Of a DNA stretch of 64,000 nt, positions 53,177-62,901 are shown piece after piece. The notes under the pieces are model-generated. The model searched no databases, was not told the origin of the DNA, and saw only the letters and a list, made by a program, of their open reading frames with translations. The stretch is from Clostridiales bacterium (GTDB taxonomy: Bacteria > Bacillota > Clostridia > Christensenellales > CAG-314), in NCBI GenBank assembly GCA_022508375.1, contig JAFLVJ010000006.1, positions 1 to 64,000 on the forward strand, in the 5' to 3' direction. The position numbers and the translations under genes are program-made. The first letter of the stretch is position 1. Every line of letters begins with the position of its first letter.

Positions 53177-56100
53177 TTACTCCATTGGCGTAATCATTTT
53201 TTCAATATACTCGATTTCCCCTTTATCCAACTTATATCTCGCATACAGTTGTTTGTCTATTTGAGGTAGTTTGGCATTCCAATCAATAAGGTTATTCTGT
53301 GCAAAATCCTGTATTGGTGCAAACCCATAAGTGTCTCTTGTCATGTTCTTATTTTTACGAATGCCAACTAAAAATCTGAAGAATTTAGTTTTCATGTACT
53401 GTGCTACATTTGTTGCCTCAACTTTGGACGAGAACGGACCTATAGCCAAAAACGTTTCGGAACATACCATTCTTGGCTCGCCTAATTCAGCCTTACCTAT
53501 AATCCTTGCAGGAATAGGATTGCCTATTTGACCAGCAGCACCATCCGCTTTTGATATAAACACTTTCCAGCAATCAATTATTTCTATGTTTTTATCAATA
53601 GAAAAACTTGACGATACGTTTTTGATTTCACGTTTGTTATTAAAGCGCCCTAAAACCTTATATCCACCTTCAACAAATGTTTCAGTGATATAAGATTCGT
53701 CCACGTCGCTGATGCCAAACGGATTTCTCGGCAACACCAAATCACCAAACGAAGGCTCTTTTAATTCTCTTACTTTCATTAAAATTGAAAGGGCCGTTTC
53801 ATCTCTGACAAATATGTCGGTATTTTGCTCGTTCAAATATCTTTGAGAGTTAGTGGTTTGTCCGCTTTGTAAATGTGTGGTGATATCACATTGCCCTTCA
53901 TTGTTGCCATCCCAAAGGAAATAGCAAACACCCCCTTCGATTTGAACAGCAGGGAACACATCTCCAGCAAGCATGTAATCGTGCAAAACTCTGATATGGT
54001 GATCGTTAATCATGATATTTCTAAAATCATCCAAGCCCTTGCCGCCAGAGAACCAACGAGAAGGCATAATCATAGAAATATAATTTGGTTCGCATTGTTC
54101 AGCACACAATACGAATTTACCATAAATGGCTATTGAACTCGAGCCATGTCCGCCATCAACAATTTGATACGGTGGATTGCCAACTATTGCATCAAATTTC
54201 ATTTCCGTTCCGTCCTTTCCCCAAATTGAAGGGTTATTGATTTTTTTAACAGCCCACGATACATCTGTTCTCAAATGTTCAACTAAATAGGGTTGATAGT
54301 GGGTGTTTACAGGCGTATTGCCAAAGCCTGCCAACGTTCTGCGAGTAATGTGTTCCGCCATTTTTGTTTTACACAAGACAAATAAATTGTTTCTCAAAAC
54401 TTCAGCCCAAACAGCATTTTGTTCCTCCAACGTCATTTTATCTTCGGGCTTTATCAAATGATTGCGATACAAGGAATACGCAAGATATAGCGGATATACT
54501 CCGGATTTTGAGTTTATTTCCAATATCTTGCTATCATGACGGAATACCGCTGTTGTTACCTTACCATTATTTACATAGCGTGGCTCTTCAAGCGGATTTT
54601 GTGCATCAAATTGTTCGTTAAGGAAACAATAACCACCAAGCGTTTGGCTCATATGCATATTGACTACACGCCATGGTGTCAGTACAGTTTCCTTGTCAGG
54701 ATTGCGGAAGTGTCCGAACAGCTCTGTGATACGCTTTATTCTTTCTGTCGGTGGATATTCGTCAGCTTGTTTAACAAGCCTACGAATACGCAACCCAGCA
54801 CCCATCAGCACGTCCTCGTCAAAGTATTTGATGCTACGCATAAACGCTTCTTTCGTTATATCTTCAGGCAAAAATTCCTTCCAAGACTCGTCGTCAACAA
54901 GACTGGGGAACATATCCAAAGTAATCTTTTCCGTTAGCGGAACATTGGCGCCAAAAATAAGCAAAGGCAGACGTATTGCAATGTTACGCAACAAGCCAAT
55001 AAATTTCTGTCTTTCCTTTTGTTGAGCACGATATTTTTCTCTTGCTTCTCTTTCTTCTGGCGTTAAATCCTTTTGCGGTTTATGCTCGGCTTTTTTGGCT
55101 CTATCGTATTCTTCTTGCGTTAAGCCATTATCTGCCATTGTTACATGTTTTTGTTGGCTGGACTTTTTGTGTGCTGTTAGACGATTTTTCAAAAACTCAA
55201 AGAACTCTCTGTCTCTGTCGTCCATTACAATACCGGTTTCAACTTTGTAAATGGAATCGTCCTCAAAGCCAGATTTGATTGCAGCATCAACACTAATGCG
55301 TTTAATTTGACGCATCATAGAATTGACGTCATACTCGTTCATCTGTACGCCATCAACTGCGTAAACGGGGCAGTAGTTCAAGAATTGTCCTAATTCAGCT
55401 TTGAATTGTGCATCAGAGTTTTTGCCCTTCTTGGTTAGTTGGTGTGTTTCAGAAATAACCTTTAAGGCTCTATCTGGTGCAAAATCGAATACGTAGCAAT
55501 TCTCTTTTTGTTTGCCATCAATAACACCGGCAGACTGAACGCGGAAGATTGTTTGCATGTAACCCTTGGCATCTGTGTTGGCAGATCCCGCAAGCATCAT
55601 TACGGCAGACCACTCTTTAACAGTAACGCCTGTTGTAAGTTTTCCACACGAAAGTGTTATGGTGTATGGGTTATCTCGTATTGCTTCTTTTACGAGAGTC
55701 AACGCATTGTCATAAGGCAGTTCCTCGTCGCCTTCACCTGCAACATTTACAACTTGATAATGACTGAATACAGCGTGTTTTTTTAACAAAGCGGAAAGCG
55801 CCCTTGCTTCTTTAACGCCGGGCAGCATCCAAAACGTATGCTTAAATTCCTTTCGATACTCGTCTGTCGCGAAAGGATACTTTGTGTCTTTGCTTTCTTT
55901 TGTGATAATATCCAAGAATGCGCGGACGTCTTCTTCGTGAACAAAATCACCAACGTCTTGTCCTGACGGTATAGGTGCAAAATCTTTTTCGGCATCACCC
56001 GTCCAAACGCGGAAAAATTCTCTGAAATTGAATGCAGAAGTTTCCGTTTCAAAACGATAGGAAGTAGGCAAAGCCTTGCTCATGTCGAACGTAAAAATAT

Positions 56101-57259
56101 TCATCCTCGGCATATCTGCATAAGGATTGCGTTCGGTTGGGTGATTATAAGCCCACTCTGCTTTTGCGTTTTGTTCTTTTACATAATCCCAAGTGTAAAC
56201 GTTATCTTCATACTTATCCATTATGTTGTAGGGCGTACCCGACAATTCCAACACTTTGGGCGTTTTGCCCTTCTTGGGGCTTTCCAAAAGATTTTGTACT
56301 TTTTGACCTAATTCCGTTTGCGTGCCTTCGTGAGCTTCGTCGTATATGATTAAATCCCAATCCATATCGAACACAGCTTTGTTCTTATCAAACTTACCGC
56401 CTGCACGTTTAGAACCACGAAGGTCTTGCATTGATGCAAAGTATGTGAAATGGTCGCCACGAAGTGCAGCATTTCTCAATGCTGCATCGTTCTTTGTATC
56501 TGCATCAAAATCGAAATAATCTTCAGAGTAAAAGTAGCCTTGCTTTCTCATGAAGATATGAGAACTATCTTTGCCAAACAGCTTTTCGTGATCTTCGCGC
56601 CAACCTTCTTCAACTACCGGACGATGCGTAACAACAATCGTTTTTTGGAAATTGCCTTGTCTGATTAAATCATAGGCAGTCAAAGTTTTGCCGAAACGCA
56701 TTTTGCAGTTCCAAAGCATTTTGTCGCTATTATCAAAGATTTTAAGCGTTCTATCGACAGCTTCCGATTGCTCATCTCTTAATTGGATTGTTGGAGTGGC
56801 AAGCGTGCCTTTATCTTTTTCCGGAAGAAAATATTGATGGTTAATAACGGCTTCGATTGCCCTTTTGGCAGTTTCGACGTCGCAAGCAAACCATTCACGA
56901 TTTTTAATCCCGTTGGGATATGAACAAGAAATACCGCTATTTTTAAGTACAGCGTGAACGTCGTGGTCTCTAAATGAGTCCAAGACGACAACTCGGCTGT
57001 CATTGTAAACGTCCACTTTCTCACGAATAGCTAATACCGCCCAATGCAAATCCACCTTTACACCGGCAGTAAATGTATAGGATTTAATTCTTCCTTTATC
57101 TGCAGCTTCACGTAGCTCTTGGCAATTTGGCGTTAGTTCTCTATAACTCTTGCTTGTATGAATTGTGGCATCACCAATTTTGACAAGCCCTTTGTGTGCT
57201 TTGTCAGGGATGGTGAATATGTAAATCAACTTATATGAGCTTGTGCTGTAAATACTCAT
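53177..57259 (-). CDS. Restriction enzyme: GIY-YIG-like domain, SF2 helicase, methylase half
   Basis: The 1360-residue protein combines several parts. The N-terminal 110 residues (YKLIYIFTIPDKAHKGLVKI, HWAVLAIREKV) resemble the T5orf172/MUG113 branch of GIY-YIG nucleases. A superfamily 2 translocase follows, with FGKT (Lys191), DEAH (307-310), LELSGTPYNI and the QTIFRVQSA arginine motif. After a charged linker the C-terminal half has the N6-adenine methylase motif NPPY (1028-1031) and the target-recognition style region beyond it. The usual SAM motif (FxGxG type) before NPPY is not visible here; a similar block lies in the partner gene at 57,256. It starts by ATGA overlap with that gene. It is a restriction-modification enzyme of Eco57I/type IIG-like or type I-like style. 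Confidence 0.88.
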   Translation of the reverse strand: MSIYSTSSYKLIYIFTIPDKAHKGLVKIGDATIHTSKSYRELTPNCQELREAADKGRIKSYTFTAGVKVDLHWAVLAIREKVDVYNDSRVVVLDSFRDHDVHAVLKNSGISCSYPNGIKNREWFACDVETAKRAIEAVINHQYFLPEKDKGTLATPTIQLRDEQSEAVDRTLKIFDNSDKMLWNCKMRFGKTLTAYDLIRQGNFQKTIVVTHRPVVEEGWREDHEKLFGKDSSHIFMRKQGYFYSEDYFDFDADTKNDAALRNAALRGDHFTYFASMQDLRGSKRAGGKFDKNKAVFDMDWDLIIYDEAHEGTQTELGQKVQNLLESPKKGKTPKVLELSGTPYNIMDKYEDNVYTWDYVKEQNAKAEWAYNHPTERNPYADMPRMNIFTFDMSKALPTSYRFETETSAFNFREFFRVWTGDAEKDFAPIPSGQDVGDFVHEEDVRAFLDIITKESKDTKYPFATDEYRKEFKHTFWMLPGVKEARALSALLKKHAVFSHYQVVNVAGEGDEELPYDNALTLVKEAIRDNPYTITLSCGKLTTGVTVKEWSAVMMLAGSANTDAKGYMQTIFRVQSAGVIDGKQKENCYVFDFAPDRALKVISETHQLTKKGKNSDAQFKAELGQFLNYCPVYAVDGVQMNEYDVNSMMRQIKRISVDAAIKSGFEDDSIYKVETGIVMDDRDREFFEFLKNRLTAHKKSSQQKHVTMADNGLTQEEYDRAKKAEHKPQKDLTPEEREAREKYRAQQKERQKFIGLLRNIAIRLPLLIFGANVPLTEKITLDMFPSLVDDESWKEFLPEDITKEAFMRSIKYFDEDVLMGAGLRIRRLVKQADEYPPTERIKRITELFGHFRNPDKETVLTPWRVVNMHMSQTLGGYCFLNEQFDAQNPLEEPRYVNNGKVTTAVFRHDSKILEINSKSGVYPLYLAYSLYRNHLIKPEDKMTLEEQNAVWAEVLRNNLFVLCKTKMAEHITRRTLAGFGNTPVNTHYQPYLVEHLRTDVSWAVKKINNPSIWGKDGTEMKFDAIVGNPPYQIVDGGHGSSSIAIYGKFVLCAEQCEPNYISMIMPSRWFSGGKGLDDFRNIMINDHHIRVLHDYMLAGDVFPAVQIEGGVCYFLWDGNNEGQCDITTHLQSGQTTNSQRYLNEQNTDIFVRDETALSILMKVRELKEPSFGDLVLPRNPFGISDVDESYITETFVEGGYKVLGRFNNKREIKNVSSSFSIDKNIEIIDCWKVFISKADGAAGQIGNPIPARIIGKAELGEPRMVCSETFLAIGPFSSKVEATNVAQYMKTKFFRFLVGIRKNKNMTRDTYGFAPIQDFAQNNLIDWNAKLPQIDKQLYARYKLDKGEIEYIEKMITPME

Positions 57260-58233
57260 CTTTTGCCCCCATTCAACATTTCAACAAATTTGATGGTCTT
57301 GTTCTTTTCCCAATCCTTAATCTTGCAATAAATTCCCGTGTGCTTGTGGTTGTCGCCCTTCTTGCAACCTTCGCATTCTTCAAATTCTTCTTCGTCGTCA
57401 AACAAAGACATTTGCAATCTTGGTGTAGGCTTGCAACTATTTGGTATAACGTATTTCAATCCGTCCATCTGCCAAATATTCCACGAAAGAATCTCGGCAA
57501 TTTCCAATAGATACTCTTTGATAGGATATAATCCGAATTTTGCAATATAATTGTCTATGAACGTAAACAGTAGGTTTTCTCTTGCGAGTAATACATTGTC
57601 GCCTTGCCAATCAAAGCCGTATATGCTCTTAAACGCTTCCTTTACCCAAGCATACCACTCCTGTTCATCATCCACGTTTTCGCTTACTACACGCAATTTA
57701 CGGTCTAACAAGCCTATTCTTTCGCCTATTGCTATCGGTGCACCAGTTACGGTATCGTATCTACTTGCCAAATACGGCGATTCACCGCAGGACACTTCCA
57801 AACGAACGTCCTTCACATAGTCCTGCCAAGTTTTGCCGGAAGAAGTGGGGAACGCAATTTTTTCCGTTGTTGCAGTCCAGCCGTTGTCAGTTTCAACGTT
57901 GAATACGCCAACTTGCTCGAACCACGCATTGTCAATTAGGTTGTTTTGCTTATTACAAATCCAAGATGGTGTAAATACCTCTGCTTTGTTGCGTATTCTA
58001 CGCAGTTGCTCTTTTTGAGATTTTTCCGTGCGTGGTTTAATCAAACGCCCATTGTGTCCTGTAATGGACGGGACGGTTATTTGCTTGTCGGCATAATACT
58101 TTTCACCACGTTGTGCGTAGTCATTGGTTGCCCAAATTATATGTTTGCCCGAACTCCTATCCATAAGCAGGATTGTAAGAAGTTCCACATCAATCTTTTT
58201 TATTAAGTTTTCTTCAATGTCAATCTTGCTCAT
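57256..58233 (-). CDS. Methylase partner subunit carrying the SAM-binding half
   Basis: The 325-residue protein is the first gene of the restriction operon; GGAG lies 7 bp upstream. RNKAEVFTPSWICNK near 85-98 is the N-terminal motif of N6-adenine methylases. EVSCGESPYLASRYD (146-160) is in the place of motif I, and WQGDNVLLARENLL follows. NPPY is absent here but present in the 1360-residue partner, so the two proteins together would form one methylase. The C-terminus has a Cys cluster (ECEGCKKGDNHKHTGIYC) that could bind zinc. The order suggests modification and cleavage are linked. Confidence 0.8.
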   Translation of the reverse strand: MSKIDIEENLIKKIDVELLTILLMDRSSGKHIIWATNDYAQRGEKYYADKQITVPSITGHNGRLIKPRTEKSQKEQLRRIRNKAEVFTPSWICNKQNNLIDNAWFEQVGVFNVETDNGWTATTEKIAFPTSSGKTWQDYVKDVRLEVSCGESPYLASRYDTVTGAPIAIGERIGLLDRKLRVVSENVDDEQEWYAWVKEAFKSIYGFDWQGDNVLLARENLLFTFIDNYIAKFGLYPIKEYLLEIAEILSWNIWQMDGLKYVIPNSCKPTPRLQMSLFDDEEEFEECEGCKKGDNHKHTGIYCKIKDWEKNKTIKFVEMLNGGKR

Positions 58234-58270
58234 AGCTGCTCCGAAAAAGTGTCGAAAATATGCTTTTTAT

Positions 58271-58299
58271 ATTATAACACAAATAATTATTGAAAGCAA
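58271..58299 (-). promoter_or_regulatory. Promoter of the restriction operon
   Basis: On the minus strand TTGCTT (58,294-58,299), 17 bp, then TATAAT (58,271-58,276), 38 bp before the start at 58,233. Confidence 0.75.
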
Positions 58300-58327
58300 T
58301 AATGGTTTAGGGCTATTTTAATTATAG

Positions 58328-58350
58328 TTTAGGTTCGTATAAAGAGGAAA
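58328..58350 (+). repeat. 23-bp direct repeat, left copy
   Basis: These 23 bases (beginning TTTAGGTTCG, ending AGAGGAAA) recur exactly at 62,879-62,901. The two copies bracket an AT-rich 4.5-kb block of three genes. GCGCTCCGCCA, like the tRNA-Ser 3' end, follows at 58,351-58,361. Confidence 0.8.
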
Positions 58351-58391
58351 GCGCTCCGCCAGCGTCAGCGACTGCGCATTTAGGTCGTAAC

Positions 58392-58419
58392 AAAAAGAGC
58401 ACATTGTAGTGCTCTTTTT
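58392..58419. terminator. Hairpin terminator
   Basis: AAAAAGAGCAC pairs with GTGCTCTTTTT around ATTGTA. No gene on the plus strand ends just upstream; it follows the tRNA-3'-like tag. The 58,420-58,624 stretch is AT-rich and otherwise empty apart from the promoter region of the next gene. Confidence 0.75.
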
Positions 58420-58624
58420 CTATTGCTGTATTTTTGTTTCCATTAATTAGCGGCGATAATGTTCATCCTATAGTTATGTGTATGCCAAATTCATATTTTA
58501 CACATATATTCTACAATTTCTTGTGCATAAAACAATTTTTGAAAACTCGCTTAACTAATACGGTCCAATATAAGTATATTTTATAAGTTCGATTAAATTA
58601 AGCATAATTTTGGGGAGATACAAT

Positions 58625-60109
58625 ATGGATAAGAACGAACAAAACAACATGCACCATTCATGTACCATAAATGCAGAGTATCAATGTGCAAATTGTGGTA
58701 ATATGTCGCATTCGAAAATACAAGTAACGTTTGACTCGTTAATTGATGATGCTACCGCATATCCAACTATTACCTGTTCTCATTGTGGTACATCATCATT
58801 AATTCATGTTCCTTTTATATACTGGAATCGCAAAACAAATGAAATATATTATGTATTTCCTTCTCGCGATTTAAATAATTTTCAAAATACCCTTAGGTCA
58901 TTAGATTTGATATATAATGACTATAAAATTAATTTGGACATACCAACACAGAAGATGCTAAAGACGGCTCAAATTAGATATGTCGAATCTGGTTTATTTA
59001 ATGCAACATTAAATCATAAAAATGATGGCAATTTTGCTTTAGGCTTGCGAAATTTAAGAATTACCCCCACATTGGCAGTTCAAACTCCTGACGAATTCAA
59101 GTTTCTGTCGAAAGAAAAAAAATTACCATTACAATTCAATGATGTGGCATACTATGCTACAGGAATATCGGATTCAGATAAAGAATTTATTTCTGATGTA
59201 GAAAATGAAATAAAACGTCAGAGTGTTTCCATTAACATAAAACCTTTAATCGAAGAACAAAGTCCTTCATCTACTCATGGCATAATGTCGTTATTATTTA
59301 CTATAGGTAGTACTATTCTACTGCCAATTTTAATTCAAGTAATAGGGGATGTGATTTCACATAAAATTACAAATAAAAAGATTAGTGATAGAGATGAATT
59401 AACAGTTAAAATCAAAGAAAATAATTCACAAAACATATATTATTTTAATGGCTCGCCGCAAGCAGTCTTAGCTGCTATGGAAAAATGTAAAAAAGATACA
59501 GTCACCACAGTTAGCATACCAGGTGACTGTCATGTAGTTACGATGATTGACAATTTAGTTGCAGAACCGCATTTTAAGGGAATTAAAACTTTAGATAGCG
59601 CGGCAAAAGAATATGAAAACCATTTTGATAAACATTCTGCGTTAGAATTTGTCAATTCAGATACTGTTGAAGAAGTAATCGCAGCCAAAGCCAAATTTCT
59701 AATGGAAAATGGAGAGTATTTTAGAGCGTTAGCAATAATGATGCCCTATATGAATACCGCTAAAAATATAGAACTGATGTATAATTACGCTCTATGTTTA
59801 AAATGTTTAGGGGAAGAAGAACAGGCAAACGAATTATTCGTTTTTATAATAAAAAAATATTTACAACTGCCCAAATTAAAAGATATGGAGCTTTATTTAG
59901 GCAATTATACTCAAATGGAGATTGATAAAGCAGGGGAAAATATAAAGAATATTGTTGACGGTGAGAATGACACAAAATCCCGATCACAAAAAGCGAAAGA
60001 AGCAGAAGATTTTAGACGTATGGTTAATTCAATCTATGATTTTGATTTAAAACGGCTTTGTCGTGAAGCAGATGATAATATAGAAAAAATATTTCATAAG
60101 AAAAAGTAA
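58625..60109 (+). CDS. Membrane protein with CpXC-like zinc ribbon and TPR-like C-terminus
   Basis: The start at 58,625 (GGGGAGA 7 bp upstream) gives 494 residues. Four cysteines, Cys21/Cys24 and Cys51/Cys54, form a zinc ribbon whose surroundings (QVTFDSLIDD, ITCSHCGTSSLIHVPFIYWN) resemble the CpXC domain. A hydrophobic helix lies at about 218-245. The C-terminal part has helix-turn-helix repeats of TPR style (LMENGEYFRALAIMMPYM, then LMYNYALCLKCLGEEEQANE). The gene is strongly AT-rich. No enzymatic motif is seen. A sensor or adaptor role is inference. Confidence 0.7.
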   Translation: MDKNEQNNMHHSCTINAEYQCANCGNMSHSKIQVTFDSLIDDATAYPTITCSHCGTSSLIHVPFIYWNRKTNEIYYVFPSRDLNNFQNTLRSLDLIYNDYKINLDIPTQKMLKTAQIRYVESGLFNATLNHKNDGNFALGLRNLRITPTLAVQTPDEFKFLSKEKKLPLQFNDVAYYATGISDSDKEFISDVENEIKRQSVSINIKPLIEEQSPSSTHGIMSLLFTIGSTILLPILIQVIGDVISHKITNKKISDRDELTVKIKENNSQNIYYFNGSPQAVLAAMEKCKKDTVTTVSIPGDCHVVTMIDNLVAEPHFKGIKTLDSAAKEYENHFDKHSALEFVNSDTVEEVIAAKAKFLMENGEYFRALAIMMPYMNTAKNIELMYNYALCLKCLGEEEQANELFVFIIKKYLQLPKLKDMELYLGNYTQMEIDKAGENIKNIVDGENDTKSRSQKAKEAEDFRRMVNSIYDFDLKRLCREADDNIEKIFHKKK

Positions 60110-60142
60110 TAAAGATTGAATTTAATTCGATTTACGTTACTA

Positions 60143-60200
60143 CCGCTCCGCCACAAGAGAAAAGTACGAACTCACGGACAAGTGAGTTTGTACTTTTTCT
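60143..60200. repeat. tRNA-Ser 3'-end-like tag with hairpin
   Basis: CCGCTCCGCCA (60,143-60,153) matches the tRNA-Ser end CCGCTTCCGCCA except for one base. It is followed by a hairpin (AAAAGTACGAACTCAC with GTGAGTTTGTACTTTT, about 60,158-60,200) related to the tRNA terminator at 50,952. The hairpin also serves as terminator for the gene ending at 60,109. The 60,201-60,415 stretch that follows has no complete gene. Confidence 0.6.
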
Positions 60201-60415
60201 TTTGTACGAGAGTTTTGGAGTATGTTTGCCAATAACAAACATAAAACCAAAGCCACCTAAACCGACAGCGTGGCAGACTGCAAAATGCACCGAAAAAGGC
60301 AAATTTGCGAAATAAGAAGAAAGGCATACCACACAAGGCATGTCCCATTTTTATTGTCGGTTGTATGTTCAGTAATATAAACGCTCGTCACCGTGCCAAA
60401 TGCGATTTTTGATAG

Positions 60416-60444
60416 TTGTAAATATTGTATAATTACGCTATAAT
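60416..60444 (+). promoter_or_regulatory. Promoter of the alpha/beta hydrolase gene
   Basis: TTGTAA (60,416-60,421), 17 bp, then TATAAT (60,439-60,444), 39 bp before the start at 60,484. Confidence 0.65.
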
Positions 60445-60483
60445 TATTTTTACGATAAACGGTAATTTATAGGAGTAAACCTT

Positions 60484-61176
60484 ATGGTCGCGACTAGAAT
60501 AAATGTCGGCAATATCCCTGTAATTGTGTGGGGAGATAAAACCGAAAAAGTGTATCTATTTGTACATGGTAAAATGTCCTCTAAAGAATCAGCAGAAAGA
60601 TTTGCAGAAATAGCGAGCAAAAAAGGGTATCAAACAATTAGTTTTGACTTACCTCAACATGGAGAACGACAGGATGAAAATGACAGATGCGACATTTGGA
60701 ATGGAATGCGCGACCTTGCAGTGGTTGGAGATTATACTTTTGCTAACTGGAAAGAAGTATCAGTATTTGCGTGTAGTTTAGGGGCGTATTTCAGTTTAAA
60801 TGCTTACCATGCATACGATTTAAAGAAGTGTCTTTTTCAGTCTCCTATTTTAGATATGGAGTATCTAATTAAACAAATGATGGTATGGTTTGATATATCT
60901 GAAGAAAGACTTGCGCAAGAAAAATACGTGTTCACACCCATAGATGTTTTATCATGGGATTACTATCAATATGTAAAAGCACATCCAATACTGCAGTGGA
61001 ATATTCCAACCTATATTCTTTTTGGAGGGAAAGATAATTTACAATCATTGAACATTGTAAAGGATTTTGTCGATAGGTTTCATTGTGGACTTACTGTAGC
61101 GCAAAATAGTGAGCATCCTTTTATGGAGGAAAAGGATGCTCAGATTGTGGATCAGTGGTTACAAGATAATATATAA
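60484..61176 (+). CDS. Alpha/beta hydrolase
   Basis: The 230-residue cytoplasmic protein has the alpha/beta hydrolase core: an oxyanion-side FVHGKMSS, the nucleophile elbow ACSLGA (Ser98, with Ala-Cys in place of the usual Gly-x), the acid in LFGGKDNL and the His in NSEHPFMEE. SFDLPQHGERQ is typical of a common clostridial subfamily of unknown substrate. AGGAG precedes the start. It is AT-rich like its neighbours and is 39 bp upstream of the DUF2971 gene, so the two may be co-transcribed. Esterase or peptidase activity is plausible; the substrate is unknown. Confidence 0.85.
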   Translation: MVATRINVGNIPVIVWGDKTEKVYLFVHGKMSSKESAERFAEIASKKGYQTISFDLPQHGERQDENDRCDIWNGMRDLAVVGDYTFANWKEVSVFACSLGAYFSLNAYHAYDLKKCLFQSPILDMEYLIKQMMVWFDISEERLAQEKYVFTPIDVLSWDYYQYVKAHPILQWNIPTYILFGGKDNLQSLNIVKDFVDRFHCGLTVAQNSEHPFMEEKDAQIVDQWLQDNI

Positions 61177-61215
61177 TAAACTACTTTAGTTTATATAATC
61201 AAAAAGGATTTTGTT

Positions 61216-62850
61216 ATGGATCAAAATATCTCACAATTTATCAATACTTTAGAAATGTATAACCAAATGATGCACGAAATCAAAAAGTCTGGTGGGTTGT
61301 TCTATCAATACAGACCGTGCAATCGTTCTTATACAACAATTTATGATATAGACAACATTAGAAATGGCGTTGCTTTTGCTAGGCCGCCATTAGATATGAA
61401 CGATCCGTTTGATTCTCAAATAGGTTTTTCGGTAGAAGAATTATGCAATGAATGTATAAATATGGTATTGGAAAATGTTGAAGCGGGAGATTTCGTAAAA
61501 TCGCTTCTAACCGTTTTGTTGAAAAATAAAATATTGGGACGGTTCGCGGAATTACTAAAGGCAATAAATGACTTAAAACTATTTCTTATTAAACAGCGTA
61601 GAGCAATGTATCAAGTGTCTCTATCGTTAGAGAAATTTGTAAACCAATATGGTAAAATTTTGTACAACAAATCACCAGCAAGTGTAAAGCAAATCATTAC
61701 CAAAGATAATTTTCTGCTTATTTGTAAATTGGCGGCACATTTTGAGAATACAGAAATAACAGAAAAAAATCTATCTGCCTTTTTGCAAGTAGAAGAAATA
61801 TTGGATAATTTGCAACAGCAGATAGAACATCTTATGAACGAGAAATATCTTCCATTTTTAAGAAATCTTCTGTCAAAAATGCCGATTTCGTGTTTTAGTG
61901 CGGATGGTTGGGATTGTTCACTTATGTGGGCTCATTATGCTAATTCCTACAAAGGTATCTGTATTGAATATGATTTCAACCAACTTAAAGGGTTTATTGG
62001 TTTTGTCAAGCAAGTACAATACTCATTGCAAAGACCAACCATTTTGTTAAAAGATATGGGAATAGCAGGTTTTGCTTTTGGACAAGAAGAATCAGTAAAA
62101 TACACCGACCCCAACTTGGACAATATATTTAGATACTTGCTAACTAAAGATACCTGCTGGGATTATGAAAAAGAATGGCGAATAATTACTATATGTAATG
62201 AGCCAGTTAGTAAATATTTCTTCCCCGTGCCGTTTATCAAATCAATAACACTAGGTTTAAATGTTGATCACTTGTGTAAAAAACTAATTTTGGATGTTTG
62301 TCAAGAAAAAGAGATAGAGTGCTACCAGTTGAAGTTGGGGCATGATAATTTCATTTTAACAAGGGAGAAAATAGATGTAGCAGACACGGAATATGACGAA
62401 CAAACAGAACTTGACTATATACATTTTGTGTCAAACGATATATCTCGTAGTTGTGAATCCATAGAAAAACTATCTAATGAACTTATAGTTGATTTACAGA
62501 ATGGTGGATTAAACAGACTTTCATTGCAAGAAATCTTGAAAGATACATTGACATATTTTGAGAGCATCTATTTCTTAAAGTTATCTTGTAACAGATTTTG
62601 TTTAAATTCAAAAGATTTATCACAAGTTCCGCCAGAATTGCTTGAAAACATAAGTCAACTCGAAAGTGCATCAAGTAAGTTTCATGACGCAATTCTTAAT
62701 ATGGAGAATATAGTTCAACAAGCATTAGCTAATGGACAAATAAAGAAAGACACCTATAGCGATTTTATGAAATTAATAAAAACAATTAAGGATATGTACA
62801 TAAAATATCAAACAACTCCTTGGCATGATGCCTTAATAGACAATAATTAG
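61216..62850 (+). CDS. DUF2971 protein with helical extension
   Basis: The 544-residue protein contains the DUF2971 pattern: YQYRPCNRSY near the N-terminus, ARPPLDMNDPFDSQIGF, CSLMWAHYANSYKGICIEYD (about 234-253), TKDTCWDYEKEWRIIT near 310-325 and the end KSITLGLNVD. Between the first and second parts is a helical insert of about 130 residues, and about 150 helical residues follow the domain; ordinary members are near 250-300 residues. The family is of unknown biochemical role and is often found on mobile elements and in defence regions. AAAGGA precedes the start. Confidence 0.85.
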   Translation: MDQNISQFINTLEMYNQMMHEIKKSGGLFYQYRPCNRSYTTIYDIDNIRNGVAFARPPLDMNDPFDSQIGFSVEELCNECINMVLENVEAGDFVKSLLTVLLKNKILGRFAELLKAINDLKLFLIKQRRAMYQVSLSLEKFVNQYGKILYNKSPASVKQIITKDNFLLICKLAAHFENTEITEKNLSAFLQVEEILDNLQQQIEHLMNEKYLPFLRNLLSKMPISCFSADGWDCSLMWAHYANSYKGICIEYDFNQLKGFIGFVKQVQYSLQRPTILLKDMGIAGFAFGQEESVKYTDPNLDNIFRYLLTKDTCWDYEKEWRIITICNEPVSKYFFPVPFIKSITLGLNVDHLCKKLILDVCQEKEIECYQLKLGHDNFILTREKIDVADTEYDEQTELDYIHFVSNDISRSCESIEKLSNELIVDLQNGGLNRLSLQEILKDTLTYFESIYFLKLSCNRFCLNSKDLSQVPPELLENISQLESASSKFHDAILNMENIVQQALANGQIKKDTYSDFMKLIKTIKDMYIKYQTTPWHDALIDNN

Positions 62851-62878
62851 ATTAAAAAAGAGGAGTATTGTATAAGAA

Positions 62879-62901
62879 TTTAGGTTCGTATAAAGAGGAA
62901 A
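62879..62901 (+). repeat. 23-bp direct repeat, right copy
   Basis: Exact copy of 58,328-58,350. It is followed by CTCTTCACCA and a hairpin in which AAGAACCTAAA (62,915-62,925) pairs with TTTAGGTTCTT (62,938-62,948), repeating the tag-plus-hairpin layout of the other boundaries. Confidence 0.8.

Noticed and set aside
53177-58233. Classical type III restriction-modification (mod/res)
   Set aside because: The helicase and NPPY motifs share one chain and the methylase is divided, unlike separate Mod and Res proteins; no Res-type endonuclease motif was identified.
60132-60341. 69-residue minus-strand frame
   Set aside because: It lies across the tRNA-3'-like tag and hairpin and resembles the false frame at the tRNA; it is useful only as evidence of the repeated sequence.
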